Source of the DNA: Bacteroidales bacterium
GTDB lineage: Bacteria > Bacteroidota > Bacteroidia > Bacteroidales > Lentimicrobiaceae
DNA: 64,000 nucleotides
Assembly (NCBI GenBank): GCA_016788045.1
Contig: JAEUTG010000044.1
Span: 97,563-161,562, forward strand
Direction: 5' to 3'
The notes beneath the pieces were generated by a model, which saw only the letters and a program-made list of their open reading frames with translations, was not told where the DNA came from and made no database searches. This document shows, piece after piece, positions 1 through 9,496 of this stretch; the first letter of the stretch is position 1; each line of letters opens with the position of its first letter. A program made the translations under genes and the position numbers.

Positions 1-1
1 C

Positions 2-694
2 TATTATGTAAGGGCTTATGCCACCAACAGCGAAAGAACGGCCTATGACATTGATGATGAAAGTTTTACCACCCTTGCACCCTGGTCTTGTGGTGCGGTA
101 TTAAGCATAACCCACAATGCAGGTGCCATTGCCCCGGTAAATAAAACGGTGAATTACGGTACGGTTCAATCCAACCTTACCGGCAGCAATAAATGCTGGA
201 TCACGCAAAACCTGGGTTCTGACCGTCAGGCAACCTCGGCTACCGATAACGCTGAGTCTTCAGCCGGCTGGTACTGGCAGTTTAACCGCAAACAAGGGTA
301 TAAACACGATGGAAGCAACCGCACCCCCAATACAACCTGGAACAGCAACATCAGCGAAAACAGCGACTGGCTAACGGCCAACGACCCCTGCACCCTGCTG
401 CTGGGCAGCGGCTGGCGCCTGCCTACCTCAACAGAGTGGCAAACAGCCGACAACACCGGGGGCTGGGACAATTACAACGAAACGTATGCCTCTGTTTTAA
501 AATTGCATGCTGCAGGCTATCTGAGCAGCATCGATGGTTCGCTCGGCTACCGCAGTTCAAGCGGCCACTACTGGAGTAGTTCGCAGCAAGTTACGGACGA
601 CTACAGCCTCAACCTGTTCTTCTTCAGTAACTACAGCAACTTGGACTCCTACAGCAAGGTAAACGGCTTCACTGCCCGCTGCCTCAGAGACTAA
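2..694 (+). CDS. FISUMP-domain surface protein, 3' end only
   Basis: The reading frame is open to the left window edge, so the start lies outside. The first residues read YYVRAYATNS, the closing strand of the ~100-residue FN3-like repeat found in the next two genes. A FISUMP-like domain follows (Fibrobacter succinogenes major paralogous type, a C-type-lectin-like fold). Its landmarks are CWITQNLGSDRQ, GWYWQFNRKQGYKHDG, GWRLPT.TEW, YWSSSQ and the terminal RCLRD. By family knowledge such proteins are exported and probably bind ligands through the C-terminal face; no enzymatic role is expected. A near-identical copy of the first half of this domain sits in the gene at 18610, while the last ~30 residues differ strongly. 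It is the first of three same-strand tandem paralogues. Confidence 0.85.
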   Translation, partial: YYVRAYATNSERTAYDIDDESFTTLAPWSCGAVLSITHNAGAIAPVNKTVNYGTVQSNLTGSNKCWITQNLGSDRQATSATDNAESSAGWYWQFNRKQGYKHDGSNRTPNTTWNSNISENSDWLTANDPCTLLLGSGWRLPTSTEWQTADNTGGWDNYNETYASVLKLHAAGYLSSIDGSLGYRSSSGHYWSSSQQVTDDYSLNLFFFSNYSNLDSYSKVNGFTARCLRD

Positions 695-759
695 AGAGAA
701 TTAATTGATTAGCTGTTGTGATAATTATCAGATTTAACGAATTAACGAAACGGAGTTGG

Positions 760-3009
760 ATGAAATTTAAGTTACATTTTATGAAATCAATTGGAAATAT
801 ACCTGAATGGATTGGTTTTTGGATAATTGTTTTAATTATTCCTTTTCTTTTTTTTACCTGCGAAAAGGAAACCGATAAACCCACCGGTAATAACAAAGTC
901 TCAGTTACCTCAACCACAGCGGGCAGCCCTGGGTATTTTAATGTAAGTGTCTCAGGCAGCATCACCCAAACCGGTGGCCAAACCCTTACCGACCACGGTT
1001 TTTGCTACGCCACTGCCCCAAACCCTGATATAAATGCTTCAGTAAAAAGCCTTGGTAAGCGCACCGAACCCGGTGATTTTTCTGCAGAACTCACCAATCT
1101 TGAAGACAATAAAAAGTATTATGTCCGCCCCTTTGCCAGCTTTTCAGGTGGCACCATCTATGGAGACCAAAAAGAAATTTCTACGTTAAAAACCGGTAGA
1201 CCGAGAATTAACACTTCTGCAATCAGCGAGATTGCAATCTCTTCTGCTATCTGTGGTGGCTCCATTCTGAGCGACAGCGGCTACGCTGTAACTTCCAGTG
1301 GCATCTGCTGGGATATTGATAACCAGTTTAATGAAAACCAGTGCCTGGGCAAGGCATCGAATACAACGGGGAATACAACCTTCAGTCTGAATATAACAGA
1401 ACTTGCTGAAGGAAACACTTACTATGTAAAAGCATATGCAAAAAACCAAAAAGGAAGCGGGTATGGAGAAATCATCGTGTTCTCAACAACCCCTGCTACT
1501 GTTCCCGATGTTACAACAGCCAATACTTCCAACACAACAACAAACTCTTCAACCGGTGGTGGTAATGTGACCAATGCGGGCAATGCAACAGTAACTGCAA
1601 GGGGTGTATGCTGGAATACTACCGGAAATCCTACACTTCAGAACTGTCTTGGGTTTACTACCGACGGTCAGGGAACAGGAACATTCACCAGCAACATTTC
1701 GAACCTTACTGATGGTGTAAAATATTATGTAAAAGCTTATGCAACCAATTCTAAGGGCACAGGTTATGGAAATCAGGTAGATTTTACTACTTTGCCTATA
1801 ACTGTACCTTCAGTAAATACATCTTCAATTACCAACCAGACCATTAATTCAGCAATCGGTGGAGGCAATGTGACCAATTCAGGAAATGCAACAGTAACCG
1901 CAAGGGGTGTTTGCTGGAATACTACTGGTAATCCTACCCTTAAAAACTGCGTTGGGTTTACCCCCGATGGTCAGGGTACAGGGTCATTTACCAGCAGCAT
2001 TACAAATCTTAATGCTGGTACCAAGTATTATGTTAAAGCATATGCAACCAATTCAAAGGGTACAGGTTATGGAGATCAGGTAGATTTTACAACTTTGTCA
2101 ATCACTGTACCTAGTGTGATTACTTCTTCAATCACAAACCAAACTACCAATTCAGCAACCGGAGGGGGAAATGTAATCAATTCGGGCAATGCCTCCGTAA
2201 CCGCCCGGGGAGTTTGCTGGAATACAACGGGTAATCCCACTTTGCAAAACTGTATCAGTTTCACCTCTGATGGGAATGGAACCGGATCTTTTACCAGCAA
2301 TATTAATGGCCTTAACGAATCAACAACATATTTTGTTAAAGCATATGCCACAAACAGTGAAGGTTCGGCTTATGGAAATCAGGAAACTTTCACGACAGTT
2401 TCTTCGTGTGGTACGATTCTGAATGTAACCCATACTGCCGGAACAATTGCACCAGTTACAAAAACTGTAAACTATGGTACTGTTCTGACAGACCTTACAG
2501 GCAGCAATAAATGTTGGATCACACGAAATCTGGGTGCTGATCAGCAACCTACCTCTGCAACCAATTCATCAGAAACTCAAGCAGGATGGTATTGGCAGTT
2601 TAATAAAAAACGAGGATTTAAACATGATGGTTCTACGAGAACCCCTAGTACAGCCTGGGTTACTTCAATAAACGAGGATTTTGACTGGCAAGCAGCGAAT
2701 GACCCTTGCTCTCTGCTACTTGGCAATGATTGGAGACTTCCAACCAAAACAGAACTTGAATCAACCGATGCATCCGGTGGTTGGGATAGCTACAATGATT
2801 CTTTCTTTTCTGTTTTAAAAATTCATGCTGCAGGATATCTATCAAGCAGCGATGGCTCATTAACCAGCCGTGGTTTAAACGGCCGTTATTGGTCTAATAA
2901 CCAAAGCAATACAGGGAATGGGTGGTATTTAAACATTGGCAGTTCCTATTGTATATTAAGTAATGTTAATAAGTCTGTAGCTTTACCTGTCCGCTGTTTA
3001 AAAGATTGA
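760..3009 (+). CDS. Probable surface lipoprotein: FN3-like repeats + FISUMP domain
   Basis: The 749-residue product starts at ATG 760. GTG 718 and ATG 781 are alternatives, but 760 gives a normal signal peptide ending in FFTC, a weak lipobox with Cys34, followed by an acidic stretch. Two divergent and three well-conserved ~101-residue repeats follow, each with a G(V/I)CW core and an ending like YYVKAYATNS.G.GYG. In DNA the three conserved repeats have a 303-nt period (CTGG of the Cys-Trp codons at 1611, 1914 and 2217). The FISUMP-like domain covers residues ~550-749, with YWSNNQ and RCLKD near the end. The stop is followed one base later by the next ATG, so translation is probably coupled. 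Binding or adhesion at the cell surface is inferred; the ligand is unknown. Codons in the FISUMP part are more AT-rich than in the copy at 2-694. Confidence 0.85.
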   Translation: MKFKLHFMKSIGNIPEWIGFWIIVLIIPFLFFTCEKETDKPTGNNKVSVTSTTAGSPGYFNVSVSGSITQTGGQTLTDHGFCYATAPNPDINASVKSLGKRTEPGDFSAELTNLEDNKKYYVRPFASFSGGTIYGDQKEISTLKTGRPRINTSAISEIAISSAICGGSILSDSGYAVTSSGICWDIDNQFNENQCLGKASNTTGNTTFSLNITELAEGNTYYVKAYAKNQKGSGYGEIIVFSTTPATVPDVTTANTSNTTTNSSTGGGNVTNAGNATVTARGVCWNTTGNPTLQNCLGFTTDGQGTGTFTSNISNLTDGVKYYVKAYATNSKGTGYGNQVDFTTLPITVPSVNTSSITNQTINSAIGGGNVTNSGNATVTARGVCWNTTGNPTLKNCVGFTPDGQGTGSFTSSITNLNAGTKYYVKAYATNSKGTGYGDQVDFTTLSITVPSVITSSITNQTTNSATGGGNVINSGNASVTARGVCWNTTGNPTLQNCISFTSDGNGTGSFTSNINGLNESTTYFVKAYATNSEGSAYGNQETFTTVSSCGTILNVTHTAGTIAPVTKTVNYGTVLTDLTGSNKCWITRNLGADQQPTSATNSSETQAGWYWQFNKKRGFKHDGSTRTPSTAWVTSINEDFDWQAANDPCSLLLGNDWRLPTKTELESTDASGGWDSYNDSFFSVLKIHAAGYLSSSDGSLTSRGLNGRYWSNNQSNTGNGWYLNIGSSYCILSNVNKSVALPVRCLKD

Positions 3010-3010
3010 T

Positions 3011-6000
3011 ATGAAACAGAAGTGTTTTTATAAGCGCCAGATTGGCTTATTAGTCTTAACTTTAGCTTTGTCATTTCTGTTTATTACCTGTGAAAAAGAC
3101 AGAGATGAGCCCGCCGGCAACAACAAAGCAGAGTTGTCAAACATCGCTTCCGATTCGATTTCCTATACCTCTGCCTCCTTTTCAGCCAATGTGAACAGCA
3201 CCGGCGGCCACAACATCGTTGATCACGGGTTTTGCTATTCCCTGGAAACTACACCGGATAAAAATGATTCGGTGAAGAGCCTGGGCAGCCTTGCTGGCAA
3301 AGGATCCTTTAATGCCATTATTGATAAACTTCAATCCAATACAAAATACCATATCCGGGCCTTTATTACCATTCCTACCGGCACCATTTACAGTCAGGAA
3401 ACAACCTTCACCACACTGAAAACGGGGCAGCCCCTGATTCTGTCTGATTCTGTGTTTTCAATAACCCCTTATGGCGCAACTATCAGCGGCACCATTGTTT
3501 CTGACAGCGGCCTGGCTGTAATAAGCCGTGGATTCTGCTGGGGAACAGTACCTCAGCCCAACCTCTCGGATAGTACAAAACTCAGTTTAACAAACCAGAA
3601 CCACTTTATCGAAAACATCGGAAATCTCACCAATGCAACAACCTATTATGTAAGGTCATTCGCCACCAATGCCGCCGGTACTTCATATGGCAACGAAATC
3701 AGTTTTGTTACCAATCCCATCACCCCGACGGTAAACATTCAGAACATCATAAACATCACTACTACTTACGCCTCCGGAGGCGGTGAAGTAACCAACGATG
3801 GCGGGGCTGCCGTCACTGGCCGCGGCTTATGCTGGAGCACAGAGGAATACCCGACCATTTTCGGAAACCATACCGTTGACGGAAACGGAACCGGTTCATT
3901 TATCACCGACCTGAACGGGCTGACACCTTCCACCACTTATTTTGTCAGAGCCTATGCAACCAACAGTGCTGGCACTGCATACAGCATTCAAAAGAGCTTT
4001 GTCACGGAATCCATTCCCACCATACCGGTGGTTACAACTTCAGGCATTTCCAATGTTACAACCAGCTACGGTCTGGGTGGGGGCGTTGTGCTGAGTGACG
4101 GAGGTTCACCGGTCATCACCCGGGGTGTTTGCTGGAGTACAACCCAAAATCCGAACATCCTCGGGCTGCATACCACCAACGGCAGTGGAACCGGCTCATT
4201 TACCAGCGACCTTACCGGCCTTACCGAAGGCACTACCTACTATGCAAGGGCATACGCCACCAACAGCATCGGCACCGCTTACGGGAATCAGGTATCATTC
4301 ACTACCGCCAATGTGCACACCATACCAACGGTTACCACAACTGTCATATCCGCTGTTACAAGCAGCACCGCAGTTTCCGGAGGAGATGTTACCGCTACTG
4401 GTGGAGATGCTGTAACTGCAAGGGGGGTATGCTGGAGTACCTCCCAGAATCCAACCATTGCCGGAAATCACACCACCGATGGCAGCGGCAGTGGTTCATT
4501 CATCAGCAACCTGAGCGGACTGAATGCATCAACCACTTATTATGTAAGAGCTTATGCCACAAACATCAGCGGAACCGCTTACGGTGAACAAATGAGTTTC
4601 GTAACCTCTCCGCCACCCGTTTTACCGACCCTGATTACGGCTTCCGTCAGTTCGGTAACCACCGGCAGCGCCGTCTGTGGGGGGAATATCACCCATGATG
4701 GCGGGGCAACCGTTACTGCCAGAGGGGTATGCTGGAGCATAACCCAGAATCCGACCATCGCCAACGCCCATACCACCGATGGAACAGGAACAGGCAGTTT
4801 TTCGAGCAACATAACCGGTCTTAATGCCGGAACAACCTATTATGTCCGCGCTTATGCAACCAACAGTGCAGGTACGGCATATGGCGGGCAACAATCATTT
4901 ACCACTTCTTCAACCACAACCACACCAACGGTTACAACAGCGGCTGCAACAGCAATTACCGGCACTACGGTTACTTGCGGGGGTAATGTGACAAGCAGCG
5001 GCGGCGCTACTGTAACGGCAAGGGGGGTATGCTGGAGCACCAGTCAGAATCCAACCATTTTCGGAAGTCATACCAACGATGGCAGTGGCACCGGTACATT
5101 CATCAGCTCCCTATCAGGCCTGAGCCCTTCAACTACTTATTACATCAGGGCCTATGCCACCAACAGTGCGGGCACAGCCTACGGCAGCCAGGAAAGCTTT
5201 ACCACCACAATTAACATTACCGTACCTACGGTAACCACGGCAGCCATTACTGAAATCGGGGCAAACACCGCAACAGGGGGCGGTAATGTTACAGCGAGCG
5301 GCGGTGCAACCGTAACGGTGCGGGGCGTTTGCTGGAGCACAAACCAAAACCCTACGCTCAGTGATGCCTTTACCTCCGATGGCAGCGGAACCGGTTCGTT
5401 TATCAGCAATATCACCGGCTTAAATCCCTCCACAACGTATTATGTAAGGGCTTATGCAACCAACAGCGCAGGTACTGCTTACGGGAATCAGCAGAATTTT
5501 GCCACTACGGCTGAAATCACCTGCAATGGCTTTACCCTTACGCATGTTGCCGGCAGTGTTGCCCCGGTAACGAAAACTGTAACTTATGGTGTAACGTTAA
5601 CAGACCTTTCCGGAGAAACCAAGTGTTGGATTACGCAGAATCTGGGAGCTGATCATCAGGCCACTTCAGCGACCGATGCTACTGAAGCTTCTGCGGGGTG
5701 GTACTGGGTGTTTAATAAAAAGCAAGGATACAGACATGATGGTTCATCAAGAATTCCTGATACGGAGTGGGTATATCCAATTGATGAAAATAGTGATTGG
5801 TTGAATATTAGTGATCCTTGTAATTTATTACTTGGTAGCGCATGGCGAATCCCAACATATACAGAATGGAATAATGTTGATATAACTGGAGGCTGGGACA
5901 ACTATAATAATACTTTTGCTTCTGAGTTAAAATTACATGCCGCCGGGTTATTGAACAATAGCGATGGTGCCTTACTCATCCGTGGAATAGGAGGCCGCTA

Positions 6001-7039
6001 TTGGAGCAGTAGTCAAATTAGTAATGGTAATGGATGGTTGCTTAATATTACAAATAGCAATAGCTATTTGGACCCTGGCGATAAATGCCATGGTTTTACA
6101 CTTCGGTGCCTCAGCGATGGAACTACAACAGGATCGACAATACCTTCTGTCATAACAGCAAGTATAAGCAATATCACTTTGAATTCTGCAATGAGTGGTG
6201 GTGATGTAACCATTGACGGAGGAGCAACTGTTACTGCACGTGGGGTTTGCTGGAGTTCCAGCCAAAATCCAACACTGAGTGATAGCTATACTACCGATGG
6301 GAGTGGAACAGGCCCGTTTACAAGTAACATCACAGGTTTGAACCCATCAACCACCTATTCCGTCAGGGCTTATGCAACAAACGGGGTTGGTACGGCTTAC
6401 GGGAATGAGGAGAGTTTTACGACGGCGCCTGCGGGCTTTGTATGTGGAAATACCATCACAATAAACCATATTGCCGGGGATGTTTCTCCTGTGAACAAAA
6501 CAGTTGAATACGGAACGGTTGAAACGGATTTAACCGGAGGCACCAAATGCTGGATAACTCAAAATCTTGGTTCCGACAGGCAAGCCCTTTCTGCAAATGA
6601 TGATACGGAAGCTTCAGCAGGGTGGTATTGGCAGTTTAATAGGAAACAAGGGTATAAGCATGATGGAACAATACGAACTCCTAATACAACTTGGATTTAT
6701 CCAATTGATGAAAACAATGATTGGATATTAATTAATGACCCATGCCATATTCTACTTGGAAGCAGTTGGAGAGTTCCAACACAAACTGAGTGGCAAAATT
6801 GTATGACTAATGGAAACTGGCAAAATTATCACGACACATTCATATCAGACCTCCATATACATGCGGCAGGATTACTTGAAGATAGTGGAAATCTCAATGC
6901 GCGCGGTGTGGCTGGATTATATTGGAGCCAAATCCAATACAATACTGGAAATGCCTATTATTTAGCACTAACTTACGAACTTTGCGGTGTCGGTTATGAA
7001 TATAAATATAAAGGATACTCCATTAGATGTATCAAATAA
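3011..7039 (+). CDS. Giant surface lipoprotein: nine FN3-like repeats and two FISUMP domains
   Basis: The 1342-residue protein has a signal peptide ending FLFITC (Cys27, atypical lipobox) and an acidic start like its upstream paralogue. It carries two divergent and six highly similar ~100-residue repeats (core GVCWST.QNPT, end YYVRAYATNSAGTAYG), a FISUMP-like domain at ~838-1036, a ninth repeat, and a second FISUMP-like domain at ~1145-1342 ending RCIK. The repeat stack resembles beta-sandwich stalks that hold binding domains away from the membrane. The internal FISUMP copy shows that the repeat-plus-FISUMP unit has been duplicated within the gene. The C-terminal copy has lost the standard SSS after YW (it reads YWSQIQ). 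Expression is probably coupled to the upstream gene (1-nt gap). No type IX sorting tail is visible. Confidence 0.87.
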   Translation: MKQKCFYKRQIGLLVLTLALSFLFITCEKDRDEPAGNNKAELSNIASDSISYTSASFSANVNSTGGHNIVDHGFCYSLETTPDKNDSVKSLGSLAGKGSFNAIIDKLQSNTKYHIRAFITIPTGTIYSQETTFTTLKTGQPLILSDSVFSITPYGATISGTIVSDSGLAVISRGFCWGTVPQPNLSDSTKLSLTNQNHFIENIGNLTNATTYYVRSFATNAAGTSYGNEISFVTNPITPTVNIQNIINITTTYASGGGEVTNDGGAAVTGRGLCWSTEEYPTIFGNHTVDGNGTGSFITDLNGLTPSTTYFVRAYATNSAGTAYSIQKSFVTESIPTIPVVTTSGISNVTTSYGLGGGVVLSDGGSPVITRGVCWSTTQNPNILGLHTTNGSGTGSFTSDLTGLTEGTTYYARAYATNSIGTAYGNQVSFTTANVHTIPTVTTTVISAVTSSTAVSGGDVTATGGDAVTARGVCWSTSQNPTIAGNHTTDGSGSGSFISNLSGLNASTTYYVRAYATNISGTAYGEQMSFVTSPPPVLPTLITASVSSVTTGSAVCGGNITHDGGATVTARGVCWSITQNPTIANAHTTDGTGTGSFSSNITGLNAGTTYYVRAYATNSAGTAYGGQQSFTTSSTTTTPTVTTAAATAITGTTVTCGGNVTSSGGATVTARGVCWSTSQNPTIFGSHTNDGSGTGTFISSLSGLSPSTTYYIRAYATNSAGTAYGSQESFTTTINITVPTVTTAAITEIGANTATGGGNVTASGGATVTVRGVCWSTNQNPTLSDAFTSDGSGTGSFISNITGLNPSTTYYVRAYATNSAGTAYGNQQNFATTAEITCNGFTLTHVAGSVAPVTKTVTYGVTLTDLSGETKCWITQNLGADHQATSATDATEASAGWYWVFNKKQGYRHDGSSRIPDTEWVYPIDENSDWLNISDPCNLLLGSAWRIPTYTEWNNVDITGGWDNYNNTFASELKLHAAGLLNNSDGALLIRGIGGRYWSSSQISNGNGWLLNITNSNSYLDPGDKCHGFTLRCLSDGTTTGSTIPSVITASISNITLNSAMSGGDVTIDGGATVTARGVCWSSSQNPTLSDSYTTDGSGTGPFTSNITGLNPSTTYSVRAYATNGVGTAYGNEESFTTAPAGFVCGNTITINHIAGDVSPVNKTVEYGTVETDLTGGTKCWITQNLGSDRQALSANDDTEASAGWYWQFNRKQGYKHDGTIRTPNTTWIYPIDENNDWILINDPCHILLGSSWRVPTQTEWQNCMTNGNWQNYHDTFISDLHIHAAGLLEDSGNLNARGVAGLYWSQIQYNTGNAYYLALTYELCGVGYEYKYKGYSIRCIK
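3724..5520 (+). repeat. Six in-frame tandem repeats with exact 300-nt period
   Basis: The Cys-Trp codons (TGCTGG) of consecutive repeats recur at exactly 300-nt steps near 3830, 4130, 4430, 4730, 5030 and 5330. Each unit encodes 100 residues. Two looser repeats precede the array and a ninth copy follows after the first FISUMP domain (TGCTGG near 6250). The constant length without indels suggests recent expansion or ongoing recombination between units. Confidence 0.9.
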
Positions 7040-7077
7040 AAATACAGTAATAGTAGTTCTATGCGAGAATGAAAAGT

Positions 7078-7697
7078 CATACAGAGTTACACAGGGTTAC
7101 ACAGAGGTTCAAAAACCTGGTAGAATCCGGGAATATAAAAAACTCTGTGGTTCTCTCCCGCAGTGGCGGGACAGGTTGTGCCTTCTCTGTGGTTCTCTGT
7201 GTAATAAAAAAAGTTCCCTGGCTTGTCCTGGCTTTAGGGGGGATAAAAAAGTAACACAGACCTGCCTGGCGGCAGACAGGGTTACTCAGAGGTTCAAAAA
7301 CCTGGTAGAATCCGGAAATAGATAAAAACTCTGTGGCCCTCTGTGTCTACTCTGTGGTTCTCTGTGTAATAAAAAAAAAGCTACACAGAGTTACACGGAG
7401 GCTTCACAGAGACACACTGAGGTTTCTCTGAAAATAGCTCTGTGGTTCTCTGTGCCTTCTCTGTGGTTCTCTGTGTAATAAAAAAAGTTCCCCGGCTTGT
7501 CCTGGCTTTAGGGGGGTGAAAAAAAGTAACACAGAGGTACACAGAGGCCTATCAGAGGTGCACTGAGAAAAAACTCCGTGGTTCTCTGTGCCTTCTCTGT
7601 GGCTCTCTGTGTAATAAAAAAAGTTTCACAGAGGTACACAGAGGCCTCACAGAGGTGCACTGAGTAAAAACTCTGTGGTCCTCTGTATAATAAAAAG
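7078..7697. repeat. Array of short 'cacagag'/'ctctgtg' inverted repeats
   Basis: This fills most of the 844-bp gene-free interval 7040-7883. Blocks reading like 'ttacacagaggttca' alternate with complementary blocks 'ctctgtggttctctgtg' and end with 'taataaaaaa', so each pair can fold into a long imperfect hairpin. Two copies of a 'gttcc(c/t)(t/c)ggcttgtcctgg' module lie near 7213 and 7487, and one palindrome 'cctgcctg..ggcagacagg' at 7261-7280. Open frames here are repeat-derived and not credible genes. A second array of the same family lies at 14460-14813. Confidence 0.85.
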
Positions 7698-7821
7698 TTC
7701 CCGGAATGACGAAACGGTTAAACCTTTGCAAAATATTAACCATTGGATATCCCCCCTTTACCCAAAACATCCTTTTCATACAATAACTTCTTTTTTAACC
7801 CTGGTCAAACTGCAAATATTT

Positions 7822-7829
7822 TATCTTTG
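7822..7829 (+). promoter_or_regulatory. Bacteroidota -7 box (TATCTTTG)
   Basis: The sequence matches the TAnnTTTG consensus used by the primary sigma factor of Bacteroidota. It lies 54 nt before the ATG at 7884, just after the repeat array. A clear TTG at -33 is missing (CTG is present), so support is moderate. Confidence 0.5.
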
Positions 7830-7883
7830 ATTCATGTAGTTTTAAAATCCACTTCACAAGGTATTTAGCGCAACATAAAGTTT

Positions 7884-9326
7884 ATGCCACCAAAATATTT
7901 CTTTCACCATCTTCTGAGTACCATTTTCTTAATTGTTTGTTTATTGCCCGTCTCAGTTTTTGGGCAGAATCGTTCTGTAACCATTCACCTCCGAGGGGTC
8001 GCCGAATCCAATATCAGCCTTCTGCCCATGTCGGGGCCCAAACAATTTAAACCGGTAGTTGAACTCAAAGCTGTTAAAAACGGTGAAACAGCCACCCTGG
8101 TAGTTCCCGCAGAATATCTGCCGGGCGAGTTTGTACTCCGCTTCGACTACAAAGAAAAGCCGGAGAGCACCCCCTATCCTTCAGAGAAATACATTCTCAT
8201 CGGCTATCAGGCGATTGAATTGTGGGTACATCCGATGTATGCCAATAATCCTGACAGCACACGGTTTCAGGCCAATGAAAAAGAAAATGCCGCTTTTGCC
8301 CGTTTTTCGGAAGAAAATGTCCGCCAAAAACAGAAAATCGGCCTGCTTCAGCAGTTTTTAATGGATTACGATCAGCCTGAATCCACCTTTTACCGGCAAG
8401 GCATCCTTGAGTATGAGAACCGCCGGCAGGCATACAACCACTGGATTAATCAGAAAATTAACGAAGATTCATCGCTCTTCGCTTCCGTTCTATACCGGTT
8501 CAGCTACCTTCCAAAGGTAAACTTCAGCGGGGATGAACGTGAAAGGTTGCTGAGCCTCATTGATCATTATTTTGATGGCATCCGGTTCAATGATCCCATC
8601 ATGATCCGCACCGCGCAGATGAACGACTGGATGAATGCTTACGTGAACCTGCACGGACAAATGGCTACAACGGTTGCATTGCGCGATTCTTTGATTCCGG
8701 CAGCGGCTTACAAAGCCATAGAAAAAGCAAAAGCAGGGCATCCCCTGGTTTATGGATGGATGGTGGATTACTTCTACCGGGGTTTTGAAGCAAACGACAT
8801 CCCCAGCGGGATGAAAGTGTTGGAACCATACCTCAGCGACCCTGCCTGCCTTACCACCAAACGCATGGAAATTGAACGCCGGCTCAAAGGCATGGAAACC
8901 CTGAAAACAGGTACAAAGGCTCCGGAGATTCAATTGACTGATAGTGAAAATCACCCCTTCCTGCTTAGCCGGTTTAAGACAGATGCTCAAACCATCATTC
9001 TGGTTTTCTGGTCAGCCGATTGCAGCCATTGTCAGTCAACCATCAATGAATTATACCCCTGGAGCCTTAAGGATGCCAACAGGAAGAAAGTGGCTGTCGT
9101 GGCAATCAGCCTTGATGAAACAGACACGGAGATCATGGCCTGGGACCGTAAAATAATAAGCCTGGAGGGCTGGAAACACCTGAGGGCCGCAGAAGGAATC
9201 AACAGCAAGGTGGCCAACGATTATTTTATTCTGGCTACCCCGGTAATGCTGGTTGTTGATGCCCTGACCCTGGAAATCAGGGCCATGCCTTCAACTTTTT
9301 CGGAAATGCTGACATTTTTCCCGTAA
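7884..9326 (+). CDS. Exported thioredoxin-fold (TlpA/AhpC-like) protein
   Basis: The 480-residue protein has a signal peptide (~1-27, ending SVFG-Q). A long N-terminal/central region of ~300 residues without recognised motifs is followed by a C-terminal thioredoxin-like domain from about residue 335 (GTKAPEIQLTD). The active-site pair is C380-S-H-C383 within FWSADCSHCQ, as in TlpA-type periplasmic disulfide reductases. This architecture is common among Bacteroidota periplasmic proteins with a poorly defined N-terminal part. Its likely role is redox handling of envelope proteins; partners are unknown. It is the first gene after the repeat array and may be transcribed alone, since 170 nt separate it from the next gene. 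Confidence 0.85.
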   Translation: MPPKYFFHHLLSTIFLIVCLLPVSVFGQNRSVTIHLRGVAESNISLLPMSGPKQFKPVVELKAVKNGETATLVVPAEYLPGEFVLRFDYKEKPESTPYPSEKYILIGYQAIELWVHPMYANNPDSTRFQANEKENAAFARFSEENVRQKQKIGLLQQFLMDYDQPESTFYRQGILEYENRRQAYNHWINQKINEDSSLFASVLYRFSYLPKVNFSGDERERLLSLIDHYFDGIRFNDPIMIRTAQMNDWMNAYVNLHGQMATTVALRDSLIPAAAYKAIEKAKAGHPLVYGWMVDYFYRGFEANDIPSGMKVLEPYLSDPACLTTKRMEIERRLKGMETLKTGTKAPEIQLTDSENHPFLLSRFKTDAQTIILVFWSADCSHCQSTINELYPWSLKDANRKKVAVVAISLDETDTEIMAWDRKIISLEGWKHLRAAEGINSKVANDYFILATPVMLVVDALTLEIRAMPSTFSEMLTFFP

Positions 9327-9496
9327 ATTGCTTACCTTGCTCAATATTTTCAGAATCCTTATACATACTGTAACAAACTGAACCTTACTATCTTAGCTGA
9401 ATTATAAAGATTTTTCTCACTTATCTGTCACATTCCGGAATTCTGAAGTACTATAGATCAAAAACATTCATTCAACCAACTTTAAAAATCAATCCC

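Noticed and set aside
4095..4587. Alternative plus-strand frames inside the 300-nt repeats
   Set aside because: They recur in every unit as a consequence of the repeat sequence and overlap a clear coding frame.
6987..7325. 112-codon frame running from the end of the FISUMP gene into the repeat array
   Set aside because: It is made of repeat units and shifts out of the FISUMP frame; no start signal or domain.
7078..7697. CRISPR array
   Set aside because: Units are irregular, contain their own reverse complements, and there are no unique spacers of constant length or cas genes.
7552..7779. Small minus-strand frame in the repeat array
   Set aside because: Translation of the inverted repeats only.
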